Part shown: positions 9,924 through 19,067 of the stretch, one piece after another
How the letters are laid out: the number at the start of each line of letters is the position of its first letter
Numbering within the stretch: position 1 is the stretch's first letter
Source of the DNA: Bacteroidales bacterium M3
GTDB lineage: Bacteria; Bacteroidota; Bacteroidia; Bacteroidales; Muribaculaceae
Assembly (NCBI GenBank): GCA_001689445.1
Contig: LUJN01000010.1
Coordinates: forward strand, 1 to 64,000
Length of the DNA: 64,000 bases
Reading direction: 5' to 3'
Program-made: the position numbers and the translations under genes
Notes under the pieces: model-generated
Databases searched by the model: none
Told to the model about the DNA's origin: nothing
The model's input: the letters and a program-made list of their open reading frames with translations, nothing else

Positions 9924-12113
9924 CTACCTTACGATGATGCGTGAGGAGCAATTGCCGTTCAGTCCCTGTGCCGAGACAATATATACACCGGCTGCGGCAC
10001 CCGAGAGGTCAAGTATGGAGGTGTCCCCGCTGACGCTCTCACCCGAGGCTATGGTGACGCCGTTTATGTCACAGGCCGATACCGACAGGGCGCTCTCGCC
10101 TGCCACAAACACCTCCCATCGGCGGTCGCCCACCGGGGTGACAATCATCTGCTGAGTGCCATCGGATGTCACGCCATCTATCGCTGAATTACGCAGAACC
10201 TCCTTCAGCCCGGCATAAGCATCGAGTTTGCCCGCGCCCCAACGCACCTTGTTGGCATCGCTGTTATAGTAATTGTCCTTCATTGATGTCGAATTTATGA
10301 CCGACAGCACGTCATCGACATTTAGCTTTGGGTCAGCCTGTAGCCACAGGGCCACCACGCCCGACATATAGGGTGTCGCCATCGATGTGCCACCCATCGC
10401 GCCCCAGTAGCTGGTCTTGCCGTTGGCAGTCACCTTGCCTCCCCGCGCCACACTGTAGCCATGCCGGTTGTAATAGGGGGTGCTGATTGACGACACGAGC
10501 ACGTCACCCGGAGCGACTACATGGGGCAGTTGACGGCCGTCAACCAATGTGCCCCAGCTGGAGTAATAGGCGATGTCACCCACTGTTGTCTCGCCATAGG
10601 TATCCGTGCTTCCGTCGTTAAGCGGGACAGTATTGCGCGTGGAGTATGCGCCGACAAGTATGATGTTGTCGCCGCAGCCGCTTCCGTTTACGGTGCCGTC
10701 ATAGCCTCCGTCGGCAAATCCTCTCTTGCCCTCCGATGAAAGTTCCGTATAATACCCGTCGCAATAGGCGTGCACACGCTGTCCCGCCGCTCCCGAGATG
10801 GTAATCCCGATATACGCCGAGGGGTCTTCCATATCCGAGTTTAGCCCGATTCCCTCGCAGTCATATTCTATGTATGCGTTATATCGCCCGTTGTTGTCGT
10901 CAACCTCAGAACCGACCTTTATTGTGCCCTCAAAATATCTTGCAAACGTGGCATTGTAGCCGCTCGCCGAGCGTCGGCTGCTTATGGTGGTGAGGTTCCC
11001 ATGGCTTGAGACGGCACAGGTGTGCAGTGTCGCGAGCAGACTGCCCCCGCCGCTGTAAAGCCCAACAGAGACACTGACTGGACGGCTGTCATCGCCCCAT
11101 ATCTCGATCGAGCCATCTATAAAATTATCATAGTCACTATAGTACGCCTGCGGAACTATAAGCGTGCTGACACTCTTATCGGATGACGTAAGCTCCTTGT
11201 TCAAGGCTATTTTCAAGTCACCCTCGTTACCTGCCGCCATGCATATGACAGCCCTCTCGCCAAGCCGCGCAAGATAAGTCGAGAAGTCATCCGTGCCGTC
11301 ATGCGGTCCCACATTGTCACCCACAGAAAGATTGACGACCGCCGGCTTGCCGTTTCGCTCGGCATAGTCGATAATCTTTTCTATTCCAAGCAGCATTGAG
11401 GCATTGTCAAGATTGCTTGCCGTCATCACGATATCGGCCCCGGTGGCGACACCCTGATAGCCGTTTCCCGAATATGACCCTGCCATAATTCCGGCCACAT
11501 GTGTGCCGTGGGTTTCATCGCTGTCATCGGTAGTGAACTTTGAAATCGTTCCGGGATTGGTATACGGGGTCACGGAGGCGTTACCGTCATAGACATATAC
11601 AGCCTTTACACGCGATGTCTTGCCATCCTTGCCCATAAAAGCCACATGCGACGGATATATGCCGGAATCCATAAGCCCGACCACGACCCCGGTGCCGTCA
11701 TAAGCCTGCGGCAACGAGGTGCCCGCGTGCATGGCATCCACGTTTGACGCAGGGCGTGCATAGTCAAGGCGTGTTTTTAGACGACGCGACACCGAGACCC
11801 GGCGCAAACCCTCCATATCGGCGACAGATGCAAGTGCCTCACGGGGCATCGTGACTATATACATATCCCCCTGATGCCCACGCACGACGCCTACACGCTC
11901 CAACTCGGCCACGGCAGCATCATTGTCGACCGTGAAAATCAAGGAAATTGAGTCGACAGAAGCCGACTGCCGGGCACGTGTGGCACGCGACAAACCCGCC
12001 TCACGGTCAGCCACACGGTCAATCGCCGCTGCCGTGCGCATATCCATCCTCACCTCTGCAACAGCCGACAAGGCCACCGCCAATGCCGCAACGCCTATAT
12101 ATATCCTTCTCAT
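9924..12113 (-). CDS. secreted S8 (subtilisin-like) serine protease with probable T9SS sorting domain
   Basis: A 729-residue exported protease. The start at 12113 gives a clean signal peptide (MRRIYIGVAALAVALSAVAE); the longer frame has no signal. The catalytic triad is visible as Asp149 (VVVGLMDSGIYP), His202 (HGTHVAGIMAG) and Ser577 (GGTSMATPYMSG), with an AAGNEG oxyanion motif between the last two. An inhibitor-I9-like prosegment occupies about 50-110, and a PA-like insert lies between His and Ser. The last 80 or so residues are a small beta domain ending GVYIV...SSRIIVR, which resembles a type A C-terminal domain recognised by the type IX system. It lies beside ruvA-sprA, so substrate and translocon are neighbours. 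The natural substrate cannot be told from sequence. Confidence 0.9.
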   Translation of the reverse strand: MRRIYIGVAALAVALSAVAEVRMDMRTAAAIDRVADREAGLSRATRARQSASVDSISLIFTVDNDAAVAELERVGVVRGHQGDMYIVTMPREALASVADMEGLRRVSVSRRLKTRLDYARPASNVDAMHAGTSLPQAYDGTGVVVGLMDSGIYPSHVAFMGKDGKTSRVKAVYVYDGNASVTPYTNPGTISKFTTDDSDETHGTHVAGIMAGSYSGNGYQGVATGADIVMTASNLDNASMLLGIEKIIDYAERNGKPAVVNLSVGDNVGPHDGTDDFSTYLARLGERAVICMAAGNEGDLKIALNKELTSSDKSVSTLIVPQAYYSDYDNFIDGSIEIWGDDSRPVSVSVGLYSGGGSLLATLHTCAVSSHGNLTTISSRRSASGYNATFARYFEGTIKVGSEVDDNNGRYNAYIEYDCEGIGLNSDMEDPSAYIGITISGAAGQRVHAYCDGYYTELSSEGKRGFADGGYDGTVNGSGCGDNIILVGAYSTRNTVPLNDGSTDTYGETTVGDIAYYSSWGTLVDGRQLPHVVAPGDVLVSSISTPYYNRHGYSVARGGKVTANGKTSYWGAMGGTSMATPYMSGVVALWLQADPKLNVDDVLSVINSTSMKDNYYNSDANKVRWGAGKLDAYAGLKEVLRNSAIDGVTSDGTQQMIVTPVGDRRWEVFVAGESALSVSACDINGVTIASGESVSGDTSILDLSGAAAGVYIVSAQGLNGNCSSRIIVR

Positions 12114-12191
12114 AAAAAGTCTAATATTAATTTCAAAATAGGTTAACAATCCGCAAATATACAAATTTTATGGAAAAATGCAGTATCAGAT

Positions 12192-12249
12192 TAGGGTCGC
12201 GACGAATATTGGTCAGTTAAAAACCTGGGAGGAGAAACAACCGACCCTA
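12192..12249. repeat. GTAGGG-type palindromic element (degenerate)
   Basis: The arms TAGGGTCG (12192-12199) and CGACCCTA (12242-12249) are perfect inverted repeats about 42 bp apart in the protease upstream region. The edge motif is shared with the palindromic elements at 19068, 21382, 21487 and 60694, so I class it with them. Confidence 0.4.
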
Positions 12250-12263
12250 CTTTCGCTACACCA

Positions 12264-12311
12264 CAAAAAAAGATAAGGCGAGGCCGGATAGCCTCGCCTT
12301 ATCTTTTTATA
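12264..12311 (-). terminator. rho-independent terminator of the TPR gene
   Basis: A perfect 14-bp stem (12271-12284 with 12291-12304), with a 6-nt loop, is flanked by an A run on the left and a T run on the right. On the minus strand it follows the stop at 12324 by about 20 nt and is followed by a run of seven T. Confidence 0.9.
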
Positions 12312-12323
12312 TCCTGCAAGGGA

Positions 12324-13928
12324 TCAGAGCTTGCCGAGGAACTCACGGAGAGCCTCGTTGCCCGGGTCGATTTCGAGGAACTTCTCGAAGTAGACCTTGG
12401 CGGTGGCATTATCCTTCTGCGACAGGTAGTAGTTGCCGATATTGTTGTAAGCCTCCTTGTAGGCATCGGCATGTGTGGTCTTGTTCTGGGGGTCCTTGTC
12501 GAGCATGTCGACCACGCCCTTGTAGGTTTCCACCACCTCAAGAGCCGGCTCGTTGTCATTCTTGGTTACAAGGATACGGGCCTTACGCTGGAGGATACGG
12601 TAATCGTCGGGTACCTTCTCAAGCACGATGTCGATATACTTGATGGCATTGTCAACGGCGTTTTTCTTCTGATCCGAACCAACAGGCGATGTGGCAGCAA
12701 GGGTCATGTAACGGCCTGCAAGCACGTAGAGGTCGTTGGTCACGTAGTCGCCCTTGTCGACAAACTGCTGGTAAGCCTCGGCGCTCTTCTGATAGTTCTT
12801 GGCCTTATTATAGGCGCTGCTAAGATCTTTCAGCAATTCGGCCTTGTCGGGATTGACCTCGACTGCCTTCTCAAACTGCATCACGGCAAGCGAGTCGTTG
12901 CCGAGTTCCTGGAGCACAGAGCCATAAGTGGAGTAGTCGTTGGCGACATACTGCCCCTTGCCGTTGGCAAAGAATTTCTCTGCCTGCTCTGCCGCACCCT
13001 TATAGTCCTTCATAGCAGCCTTGTTGAGGAAAAGCATACGCTGCATGAAGAAGTTGTTGGGGTCTTCGTTGAGCAACTTCTGGGCAAGCGCGTATGACTC
13101 GTCATATTTCTTGCCGAAATAGAGGAGGCCTACATAACGCTGCTCATCCTTCTTGAAGTGGTTGGGGTTCTGGATATACTTGCCATACTGCTCTGCGGCA
13201 CGGGTGAGCTGGTCGTTCTCATAGTACTTCTCGGCAAGCTCACGCTGTGCCAGTGCCGACTCGGGCTTGAGCTGAAGAAGTTCCTTGAGCTTGTTGATAG
13301 CGTACTCGGGGTTCACGTTGAAGTAGGTGCGTGCATACTTCACGTAAGCCTCGGGGTTGCCCTGGTCATAGAGGATGGCGTTCTCATAGAGTGCGCCGGC
13401 ATCGCCCCACTGCTTCTCGTCGGTCTTCATGTCGCCCTGCAGTACAAAAATCTCAGGTTCCTGCTTGTTGGCTTTGAGAGCCTGAGCCATATACTTCTCT
13501 ATCTGCTTGGCATATTTCACCTGGTCTACGGTATAATATGCGCGCGTGATGGCGTTGATGACCTTGGCATTCTTCTTGTTCATGGAGATAGCCTGCTTGA
13601 AGTAGTCCTCGGCCGAGGCGTCATTACCCTGCATGAGGGCGAGCTTGCCGAGACCGACATAATTGAGGCCGTTCTTGGGATCGGCCTGAATACCCTTGTC
13701 AAAATTGGCCTTTGCGCCCGACAGGTTCTTCTGGAACAGGTCGATGGCTCCAAGATAGTAATAGGCTGCCGCCTTGTCGGTGGAGGGGTCGTTGAGGTTG
13801 CGTTCAAGTAGCGTCTTCGCATCGTCAAACTGGTCAACCTTGAAGTATTCCACTCCATCTTTGTAACCTTGCGCCGACATGCTCAGCGCGCCTGCAAGAA
13901 ATGAGGCAAACAAAAATCTAAATTTCAT
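12324..13928 (-). CDS. periplasmic tetratricopeptide repeat protein
   Basis: A 534-residue protein with a signal peptide (first 19 residues, ending MSAQ) followed by about a dozen consecutive TPR helix pairs. Typical TPR positions are visible, such as AYYYLGAIDLFQKN and AYNNIGNYYLSQKDN, ending with ALREFLGKL. TPR arrays are protein-interaction scaffolds, and no catalytic motif is seen. It lies 57 bp downstream of a PstS-like lipoprotein gene on the same strand. In Bacteroidetes a PstS-like protein plus a TPR protein often accompany the TonB/ExbBD genes (family knowledge from memory), but here that locus is about 37 kb away. A role in the cell-envelope energy-transduction machinery is inference. 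Confidence 0.85.
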   Translation of the reverse strand: MKFRFLFASFLAGALSMSAQGYKDGVEYFKVDQFDDAKTLLERNLNDPSTDKAAAYYYLGAIDLFQKNLSGAKANFDKGIQADPKNGLNYVGLGKLALMQGNDASAEDYFKQAISMNKKNAKVINAITRAYYTVDQVKYAKQIEKYMAQALKANKQEPEIFVLQGDMKTDEKQWGDAGALYENAILYDQGNPEAYVKYARTYFNVNPEYAINKLKELLQLKPESALAQRELAEKYYENDQLTRAAEQYGKYIQNPNHFKKDEQRYVGLLYFGKKYDESYALAQKLLNEDPNNFFMQRMLFLNKAAMKDYKGAAEQAEKFFANGKGQYVANDYSTYGSVLQELGNDSLAVMQFEKAVEVNPDKAELLKDLSSAYNKAKNYQKSAEAYQQFVDKGDYVTNDLYVLAGRYMTLAATSPVGSDQKKNAVDNAIKYIDIVLEKVPDDYRILQRKARILVTKNDNEPALEVVETYKGVVDMLDKDPQNKTTHADAYKEAYNNIGNYYLSQKDNATAKVYFEKFLEIDPGNEALREFLGKL

Positions 13929-13985
13929 GTCTTTGGTTTAGTTATACAATTTTCAATTTATCAATATTCAGCAGTTGTCAGAGTG

Positions 13986-14966
13986 TCAGTTGAGCTGTAC
14001 CATGCGCGGTTGCACGGTAGCGGGCAACACGCCGGTCATCTGTATTATCTTCTGACCGTTGTAGCCGGTGATAAACGAGTAGAACCCGTGTGCTATGCTG
14101 CCGTTGGCCGCCGTCGTTATCATATATATGGAGCGGAACAGCGGATAGCTGCCGTCAAATATATACGCCTGATAAGGCTTGTGGGCCACGAGACTGTCGT
14201 CGGGGCGCACTTTGAGCACCTTTACCTCGGGATTAAACTCGGTCGTTGTCGTGTCGTTCTGCTCAAGAGACTTGACGCGTTCCTCGCGGGTCATCTCCGA
14301 CGAGCGCATGTCGGAGCTTACCCAGCTCACGCCTATAACACCGATGGCGTTCTTGTTGCTCTCGACAGCCTTGAACACGGCCTGATTGGAGCCTTGCGCA
14401 TAGACATTGGAGGCAAACGGCTTTCCGTGGGTCAGCGAGTCGAGCATATATTTCACCGTGCTTGAACCCGGATGGTCAAACACCACCCTTATCGAGTCGA
14501 GCTTTGACGGCTCTATCTGGTCCCAGCGTGTAAGTTCGCCGGTCAGTATCTCGCCAATCTCCTTCTCCGACAGAATCTCGATGGGGTTGTCCTTGTTGAC
14601 TACAAGGGCGATGGCATCGACAGCTATGCGGCGTTGCTTGACGTTGACGCGTTTACCCTTGAGATACTCCACCTCCTGCGGCGTCAGCTCGCGGGTGACG
14701 ACGATGCTCTTGGTCGAGAGATTCATCAGCGAGTCTATCGCAGCCTTCTCGGGGACATAGTAAGGGATTATATTGGCATTGGGATAGATGTACTCAAATA
14801 CCTCTATCTCCTGATTCATTATATTCTCAAAACTGTCGTCACACACGATGGTGGCAAGCCCCGAGGTGCTCGTGTTCTTGGGCTTCTGGTCGCAGGATGT
14901 GACCATGGCGGCTCCTCCGAGCAGAAGAGCCGCGCAAAGCCATCTGGAGATTATGCGCTTATTCAT
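13986..14966 (-). CDS. PstS-like substrate-binding lipoprotein
   Basis: A 326-residue lipoprotein of the phosphate-type ABC substrate-binding family. A hydrophobic signal ends in a lipobox (MVTSC). The mature part has the features of PstS-like folds: an early VCDDSFENIMNQE segment, IVVTRELTPQEVEYL, an IALVVNKDNPI strand, and a later WDQIEPSKLDSIRV region. The ATG at 14966 overlaps the stop of the upstream gene by 8 nt (ATGAATAA), so translation is probably coupled. No pstCAB permease genes are adjacent, so it may not be a classical phosphate importer. Stand-alone PstS-like proteins next to TPR or TonB genes occur in Bacteroidetes. Confidence 0.8.
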   Translation of the reverse strand: MNKRIISRWLCAALLLGGAAMVTSCDQKPKNTSTSGLATIVCDDSFENIMNQEIEVFEYIYPNANIIPYYVPEKAAIDSLMNLSTKSIVVTRELTPQEVEYLKGKRVNVKQRRIAVDAIALVVNKDNPIEILSEKEIGEILTGELTRWDQIEPSKLDSIRVVFDHPGSSTVKYMLDSLTHGKPFASNVYAQGSNQAVFKAVESNKNAIGVIGVSWVSSDMRSSEMTREERVKSLEQNDTTTTEFNPEVKVLKVRPDDSLVAHKPYQAYIFDGSYPLFRSIYMITTAANGSIAHGFYSFITGYNGQKIIQMTGVLPATVQPRMVQLN

Positions 14967-15201
14967 TATTGTCATCGATTGTCCGGTCAATACCCTTGAA
15001 CTGGCGATAGCCGCGCCAAAGGCCATAGACTATAAACAGTATGCCGCCTGTCCAGCGAAGCCATTCCCAACCGTTGTCCATCCACTTGAAGTAGTTGCAC
15101 AGCAGAAGCACGCCCATGCCGACATATATGATTATCATTATGATGCCGAATATGTTCCGGGCAGCCTTGGGTGTCCCGCTTTTTCTCGTTACGTTGCTCA
15201 T
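14959..15201 (-). CDS. small two-helix membrane protein
   Basis: An 80-residue protein with a basic N-terminus and two hydrophobic segments (about 16-36 and 49-64) separated by a short loop containing NYFKWMDNGWEWLRW, then a charged tail (GIDRTIDDNNE). It overlaps the following PstS-like gene by 8 nt, so they form one transcription unit. I do not recognise a named family. Its position suggests a small inner-membrane partner of the PstS-like lipoprotein and TPR protein. Confidence 0.75.
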   Translation of the reverse strand: MSNVTRKSGTPKAARNIFGIIMIIIYVGMGVLLLCNYFKWMDNGWEWLRWTGGILFIVYGLWRGYRQFKGIDRTIDDNNE

Positions 15202-15506
15202 TTTTCCAACAGTTTAATGTGTTAATATTCATCATGTCACACAAGTGCCACAATCTGATTATTTAACACTTGGCGGCTTTTATTGGTTCGACTACCCTCA
15301 ACAAAAAGGGTTTAATCGCCCCACTCTACCGCTTGCGATTGTAAAGTTAAAGAAAAAAGCGAAAACCCGACAACCTTTCCCCATCCCGTTAACACTTATT
15401 AATACCATTACTTTTATCCCTCCTGCACTATGTTCCACGACCTGTTGTCGCAGGGACAATATCACCGTATGATTACCGTTTATATATAATTAAGTACAGA
15501 AACGAT
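15202..15506. other. divergent intergenic region, nothing definite
   Basis: This is a 305-bp AT-rich gap between the divergent PstS-like operon and rarA. It must contain promoters for both. The closest match is TAACTTTA on the minus strand (15349-15342) with only a weak -33 element. No RNA gene or clear repeat was seen. Confidence 0.5.
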
Positions 15507-16784
15507 ATGAACGCACCGTTGGCCGAAAGGCTCAGACCGAAAACGCTTGATGAATATATAGGACAAAGCCACCTCGTGGGCGAGGGGTGCATACTGCGCC
15601 GCATGATTGATTCCGGCTCGGTATCATCATTCATCCTGTGGGGTCCTCCGGGTGTAGGGAAGACCACCCTTGCCAAAATCATCTCCAACACGATAAACGT
15701 GCCGTTCTATACCCTAAGCGCTGTCCACTCGGGCGTCAAGGAGGTGCGCGAGGTGCTCGACCGCTGCAAGGCCGACGCGTCGAGCATGTTTGTCGCCGGC
15801 CGCCCCATCCTGTTTATCGACGAAATCCACCGCTTCAACAAGTCGCAGCAGGACTCACTGCTCGGGGCTGTCGAAAGCGGCATCGTGACTCTCATCGGCG
15901 CGACAACCGAGAATCCCTCGTTTGAGGTAATACGCCCCCTGTTGTCGCGCGCGCAGGTCTATGTGCTGAGACCGTTGGAGAAACCCGAGCTACAACAGTT
16001 GCTCGACCGAGCACTGTCGGTCGATGAGGTGTTGCAGCGACGCAATGTCAGGGTCGAGAGCACCGATGCACTGTTCCGTTATTCAGGTGGTGATGCCCGC
16101 AAGCTCCTCAACATCCTCGACCTTCTCGAACAGTCGACATCCCACGGCGAGGAGATGGTAATCAACGACTCGCTCGTGACAGAGCGCCTGCAGGAGAATC
16201 CCGCCGCCTACGACAAGAACGGCGAGATGCACTACGATATCATCTCGGCTTTCATCAAGAGTGTGCGCGGCAGCGATCCCGATGCGGCGGTCTATTGGCT
16301 TGCCCGCATGGTCGAGGGGGGCGAGGATCCGGAATTTATCGCCCGTCGTCTGCTCATTCTTGCCGCAGAGGATATCGGCCTCGCCAACCCAAATGCCCTG
16401 CTGCTCGCCAACGCCACATTTGACGCCATCAAGAAAATCGGATGGCCCGAGAGCCGCATCATCCTGTCGGAATGTACCGTATACCTCGCCACGTCACCCA
16501 AGAGCAACTCGGCCTACATGGCGATAGACGCGGCCATGGGCCTGGTGAGGCAGACCGGCAACCTCCCTGTCCCGCTCCACCTGCGCAACGCACCGACCAA
16601 GCTGATGAAAGACCTTGGCTATCACGACAACTACAAGTATGCCCACGACTATCAGGGCAATTTCGTGCGGCAGGAGTTCATGCCCTCCGAGTTGTCCCAC
16701 CCTACCCTATGGTATCCGTGCGACAACCCGGCCGAGCAACGCTCACAGCAACTACAGGAAGCCCGTTGGGGCAAGAAACAGTAG
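15507..16784 (+). CDS. rarA: replication-associated recombination protein A (AAA+ ATPase)
   Basis: A 425-residue clamp-loader-like AAA+ ATPase (MgsA/RarA/WRNIP1 family) that acts at stalled replication forks. The N-terminal signature PLAERLRPKTLDEYIGQSHL is present. Walker A is GPPGVGKT at 46-53, Walker B is FIDEIHRF around 104-110, and sensor 1 is in GATTENPSFE. The C-terminal tetramerisation domain contains KSVRGSDPDAAVYWLARM and LRNAPTKLMKDLGY, both typical of the family. The length is close to the family norm. It is separated from serC by 170 bp and is probably a single-gene unit. Confidence 0.95.
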   Translation: MNAPLAERLRPKTLDEYIGQSHLVGEGCILRRMIDSGSVSSFILWGPPGVGKTTLAKIISNTINVPFYTLSAVHSGVKEVREVLDRCKADASSMFVAGRPILFIDEIHRFNKSQQDSLLGAVESGIVTLIGATTENPSFEVIRPLLSRAQVYVLRPLEKPELQQLLDRALSVDEVLQRRNVRVESTDALFRYSGGDARKLLNILDLLEQSTSHGEEMVINDSLVTERLQENPAAYDKNGEMHYDIISAFIKSVRGSDPDAAVYWLARMVEGGEDPEFIARRLLILAAEDIGLANPNALLLANATFDAIKKIGWPESRIILSECTVYLATSPKSNSAYMAIDAAMGLVRQTGNLPVPLHLRNAPTKLMKDLGYHDNYKYAHDYQGNFVRQEFMPSELSHPTLWYPCDNPAEQRSQQLQEARWGKKQ

Positions 16785-16884
16785 TATCTGTTCCTACAAT
16801 GCGAAATGCATATCAATGCAAGCATTGCGCATAAATATGCCGTATTGAGATTTTTTCACCCGCCCATACTGCTTTTTATTACGT

Positions 16885-16920
16885 TTTGGCATTGTTTGCC
16901 GCAATAAATTGCTAAATTTG
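16885..16920 (+). promoter_or_regulatory. probable serC-serA promoter
   Basis: A TAAATTTG -7 box at 16913-16920 lies 35 bp before the serC ATG. TTTG elements at 16885 and 16895 lie upstream, but neither is at the ideal 19-21 bp spacing; an ATTG at 16891 is 18 bp away. The -7 element is convincing and the -33 element is uncertain. Confidence 0.45.
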
Positions 16921-16954
16921 CAACCATATTAGTTAACAAACCAACAAATGTGAT

Positions 16955-18025
16955 ATGAAGAAGCACAACTTCTACGCAGGCCCCTCGATTCTGAGTCCCT
17001 ACACGATTAAGAATACCGCAGAGGCAGTTCTCGACTTCGCCGGCACAGGCTTGTCAATACTTGAGGTTTCACACCGCAGTAAGGAATTTCAGGCAGTTAT
17101 TGACGAGGCAGCACAGCTCGTGAAAGAATTGCTCGACGTCCCCGCCGGCTACCAGGTACTTTTCCTCGGCGGCGGTGCAAGCCTGCAGTTCTGCATGATA
17201 CCTTTCAATCTCCTCAAGAAGAAAGCCGCATATCTTGAGACAGGTACATGGGCTGTCAACGCCATCAAGGAAGCCAAGCTCTTTGGCGAGGTGGATGTCG
17301 TTGCATCGTCAAAGGAGGCCAACTTCACTTATATCCCCAAGGATTTCGTCATCCCCGCCGATGCCGACTATTTCCACTTCACCACCAACAACACTATCTA
17401 CGGCACCGAGATGCGCAAGGATCCCGACTCTCCCGTGCCCTTGGTTGCCGACATGTCGAGCGACATCTTCTCGCGTCCCGTCGACGTGGCAAAATATGAC
17501 GCCATCTATGCCGGCGCACAGAAGAACCTCGCCCCCGCCGGTGTCACCATCGTTATCGTCAAGGAGGATGCCCTCGGCCACGTTGACCGTCCCATCCCCA
17601 CGATGCTCGACTATCGCACACACGTGAAGAAAGGCTCGATGTTCAACACCCCTCCCGTGCTCCCCATCTTCTCGGCTCTCCAGACCCTCAAATATTACAA
17701 GAGCCTCGGAGGCATCAAGGAAATCGAGAAAATGGACCTCGCCAAGGCCGCAAAGCTCTACGACGCAATCGACTCCAGCAAGATGTTTGTCGGCACTGTC
17801 ACCGACCCCGCCGACCGCTCGATAATGAACGTATGCTTCGTCATGAAGCCCGAATACGCCGAGCTTGAGAAGGATTTTGTCGACTTCGCCACCTCCAAGG
17901 GCATGGTGGGTATCAAGGGTCACCGCTCTGTCGGCGGCTTCCGCGCATCGCTCTACAACGCACTTCCGATGGAGAGCGTCGACGCCCTCGTAGAGTGCAT
18001 GAAAGAATTTGAGGCAAAGCACTAA
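16955..18025 (+). CDS. serC: phosphoserine aminotransferase
   Basis: A 356-residue PLP enzyme converting 3-phosphohydroxypyruvate plus glutamate to phosphoserine; it also serves PLP synthesis in many bacteria. The N-terminus KHNFYAGPSILS, the GGGASLQFCMIPFNLL phosphate-handling region (72-87), and the PLP-lysine Lys190 within AGAQKNLAPAG are all as expected. The C-terminus carries GIKGHRSVGGFRASLYNALP, the substrate-binding segment. The gene is complete. serA starts 16 bp after its stop, so the first two steps of serine synthesis are in one operon. glyA, which uses the serine, lies about 11 kb away. Confidence 0.97.
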   Translation: MKKHNFYAGPSILSPYTIKNTAEAVLDFAGTGLSILEVSHRSKEFQAVIDEAAQLVKELLDVPAGYQVLFLGGGASLQFCMIPFNLLKKKAAYLETGTWAVNAIKEAKLFGEVDVVASSKEANFTYIPKDFVIPADADYFHFTTNNTIYGTEMRKDPDSPVPLVADMSSDIFSRPVDVAKYDAIYAGAQKNLAPAGVTIVIVKEDALGHVDRPIPTMLDYRTHVKKGSMFNTPPVLPIFSALQTLKYYKSLGGIKEIEKMDLAKAAKLYDAIDSSKMFVGTVTDPADRSIMNVCFVMKPEYAELEKDFVDFATSKGMVGIKGHRSVGGFRASLYNALPMESVDALVECMKEFEAKH

Positions 18026-18041
18026 TAAAAAACGACACGGA

Positions 18042-18962
18042 ATGAAAGTATTAGTAGCAACCGAAAAACCGTTTGCGGCAGTTGCTGTCGACGGTATACG
18101 CCAAGTCATCGAGGAAGCCGGCTACGAGTTGGAGCTCCTAGAGAAATACACCTCCAAGCAGGAGCTTCTTGACGCTGTGGCAACAGCCGACGGGCTTATC
18201 ATACGCAGCGACATCGTCGACAACGAAGTGCTCGACGCCGCCAAGAACCTCAAGGTGGTAGTCCGCGCCGGTGCCGGATACGACAACGTGGACCTTGCCG
18301 CAGCAACGGCCCACAACGTATGCGTCGAGAACACTCCCGGACAAAACTCCAATGCCGTGGCCGAACTGGTATTCGGCATGACCGTCATGGCCATACGCAA
18401 CATGTACAACGGCACATCGGGCACAGAGCTTAAAGGCAAGAAGCTCGGCATCCATGCTTTTGGGCAGGTAGGCCGCAACGTGGCACGCATAGCCAAAGGC
18501 TTTGAGATGGAGGTGTCGGCTCTCGACCCCTACTGCCCCGACGAGGCAATAATCGAGGCCGGCGTTAAGCCCATCCACTCGGTCGAGGAGCTGTATGCCG
18601 ACAACCAGTATGTGTCGCTCCACATCCCCGCCACAGCCGAGACAAAGAAGTCGGTAGGCTATGACCTCATCAGCCGTATGCCCAAAAACGGGGTTCTCAT
18701 CAACACCGCCCGCAAGGAGGTCATCGACGAGGAGGGTCTCGCCAAGGCTCTTGAGGCACGTCCCGACATCAAGTATGTGGCCGACATCAAGCCCGACACC
18801 GCCGAGGAGCTGAAAGCCAAGTTTGGCGACCGCGTGTTCTTCACCCCCAAGAAAATGGGTGCACAGACCGCCGAGGCCAACATCAACGCCGGCATCGCCG
18901 CTGCCCGTCAGGTAGTGGCCTTCCTCCGCGACGGCATCAACAAGTTCCAGGTCAACAAGTAA
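18042..18962 (+). CDS. serA: D-3-phosphoglycerate dehydrogenase, short form
   Basis: A 306-residue NAD-dependent dehydrogenase for the first step of serine synthesis, without the C-terminal ACT regulatory domain of the longer forms. The substrate domain has RSDIVDNEVLDAAKNLKVVV and RAGAGYDNVDL; the Rossmann motif GIHAFGQVGRNVARIA is at 136-151; catalytic Arg224 is in NTARKEV. Where most family members have the catalytic His (TPHxG), this protein reads TPKKMGA (268-274), so lysine takes that place, as described for the Entamoeba/Bacteroidetes subtype. The start at 18042 is chosen because MKVLVATEKP is the usual N-terminus. A strong terminator follows. Confidence 0.95.
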   Translation: MKVLVATEKPFAAVAVDGIRQVIEEAGYELELLEKYTSKQELLDAVATADGLIIRSDIVDNEVLDAAKNLKVVVRAGAGYDNVDLAAATAHNVCVENTPGQNSNAVAELVFGMTVMAIRNMYNGTSGTELKGKKLGIHAFGQVGRNVARIAKGFEMEVSALDPYCPDEAIIEAGVKPIHSVEELYADNQYVSLHIPATAETKKSVGYDLISRMPKNGVLINTARKEVIDEEGLAKALEARPDIKYVADIKPDTAEELKAKFGDRVFFTPKKMGAQTAEANINAGIAAARQVVAFLRDGINKFQVNK

Positions 18963-18987
18963 TTACCCATTACATACCCCATCTACG

Positions 18988-19025
18988 TTCAGGGCGTCAC
19001 AACATGTGACGCCCTGAACTATTTT
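18988..19025 (+). terminator. terminator of serC-serA
   Basis: A perfect 13-bp stem (18988-19000 with 19006-19018) with a 5-nt loop is followed by CTATTTTA. It begins 26 bp after the serA stop. Confidence 0.85.
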
Positions 19026-19067
19026 ATGGCAGTCGCCACCAAAGGAATCGGAATGTGTTGCTTAACC

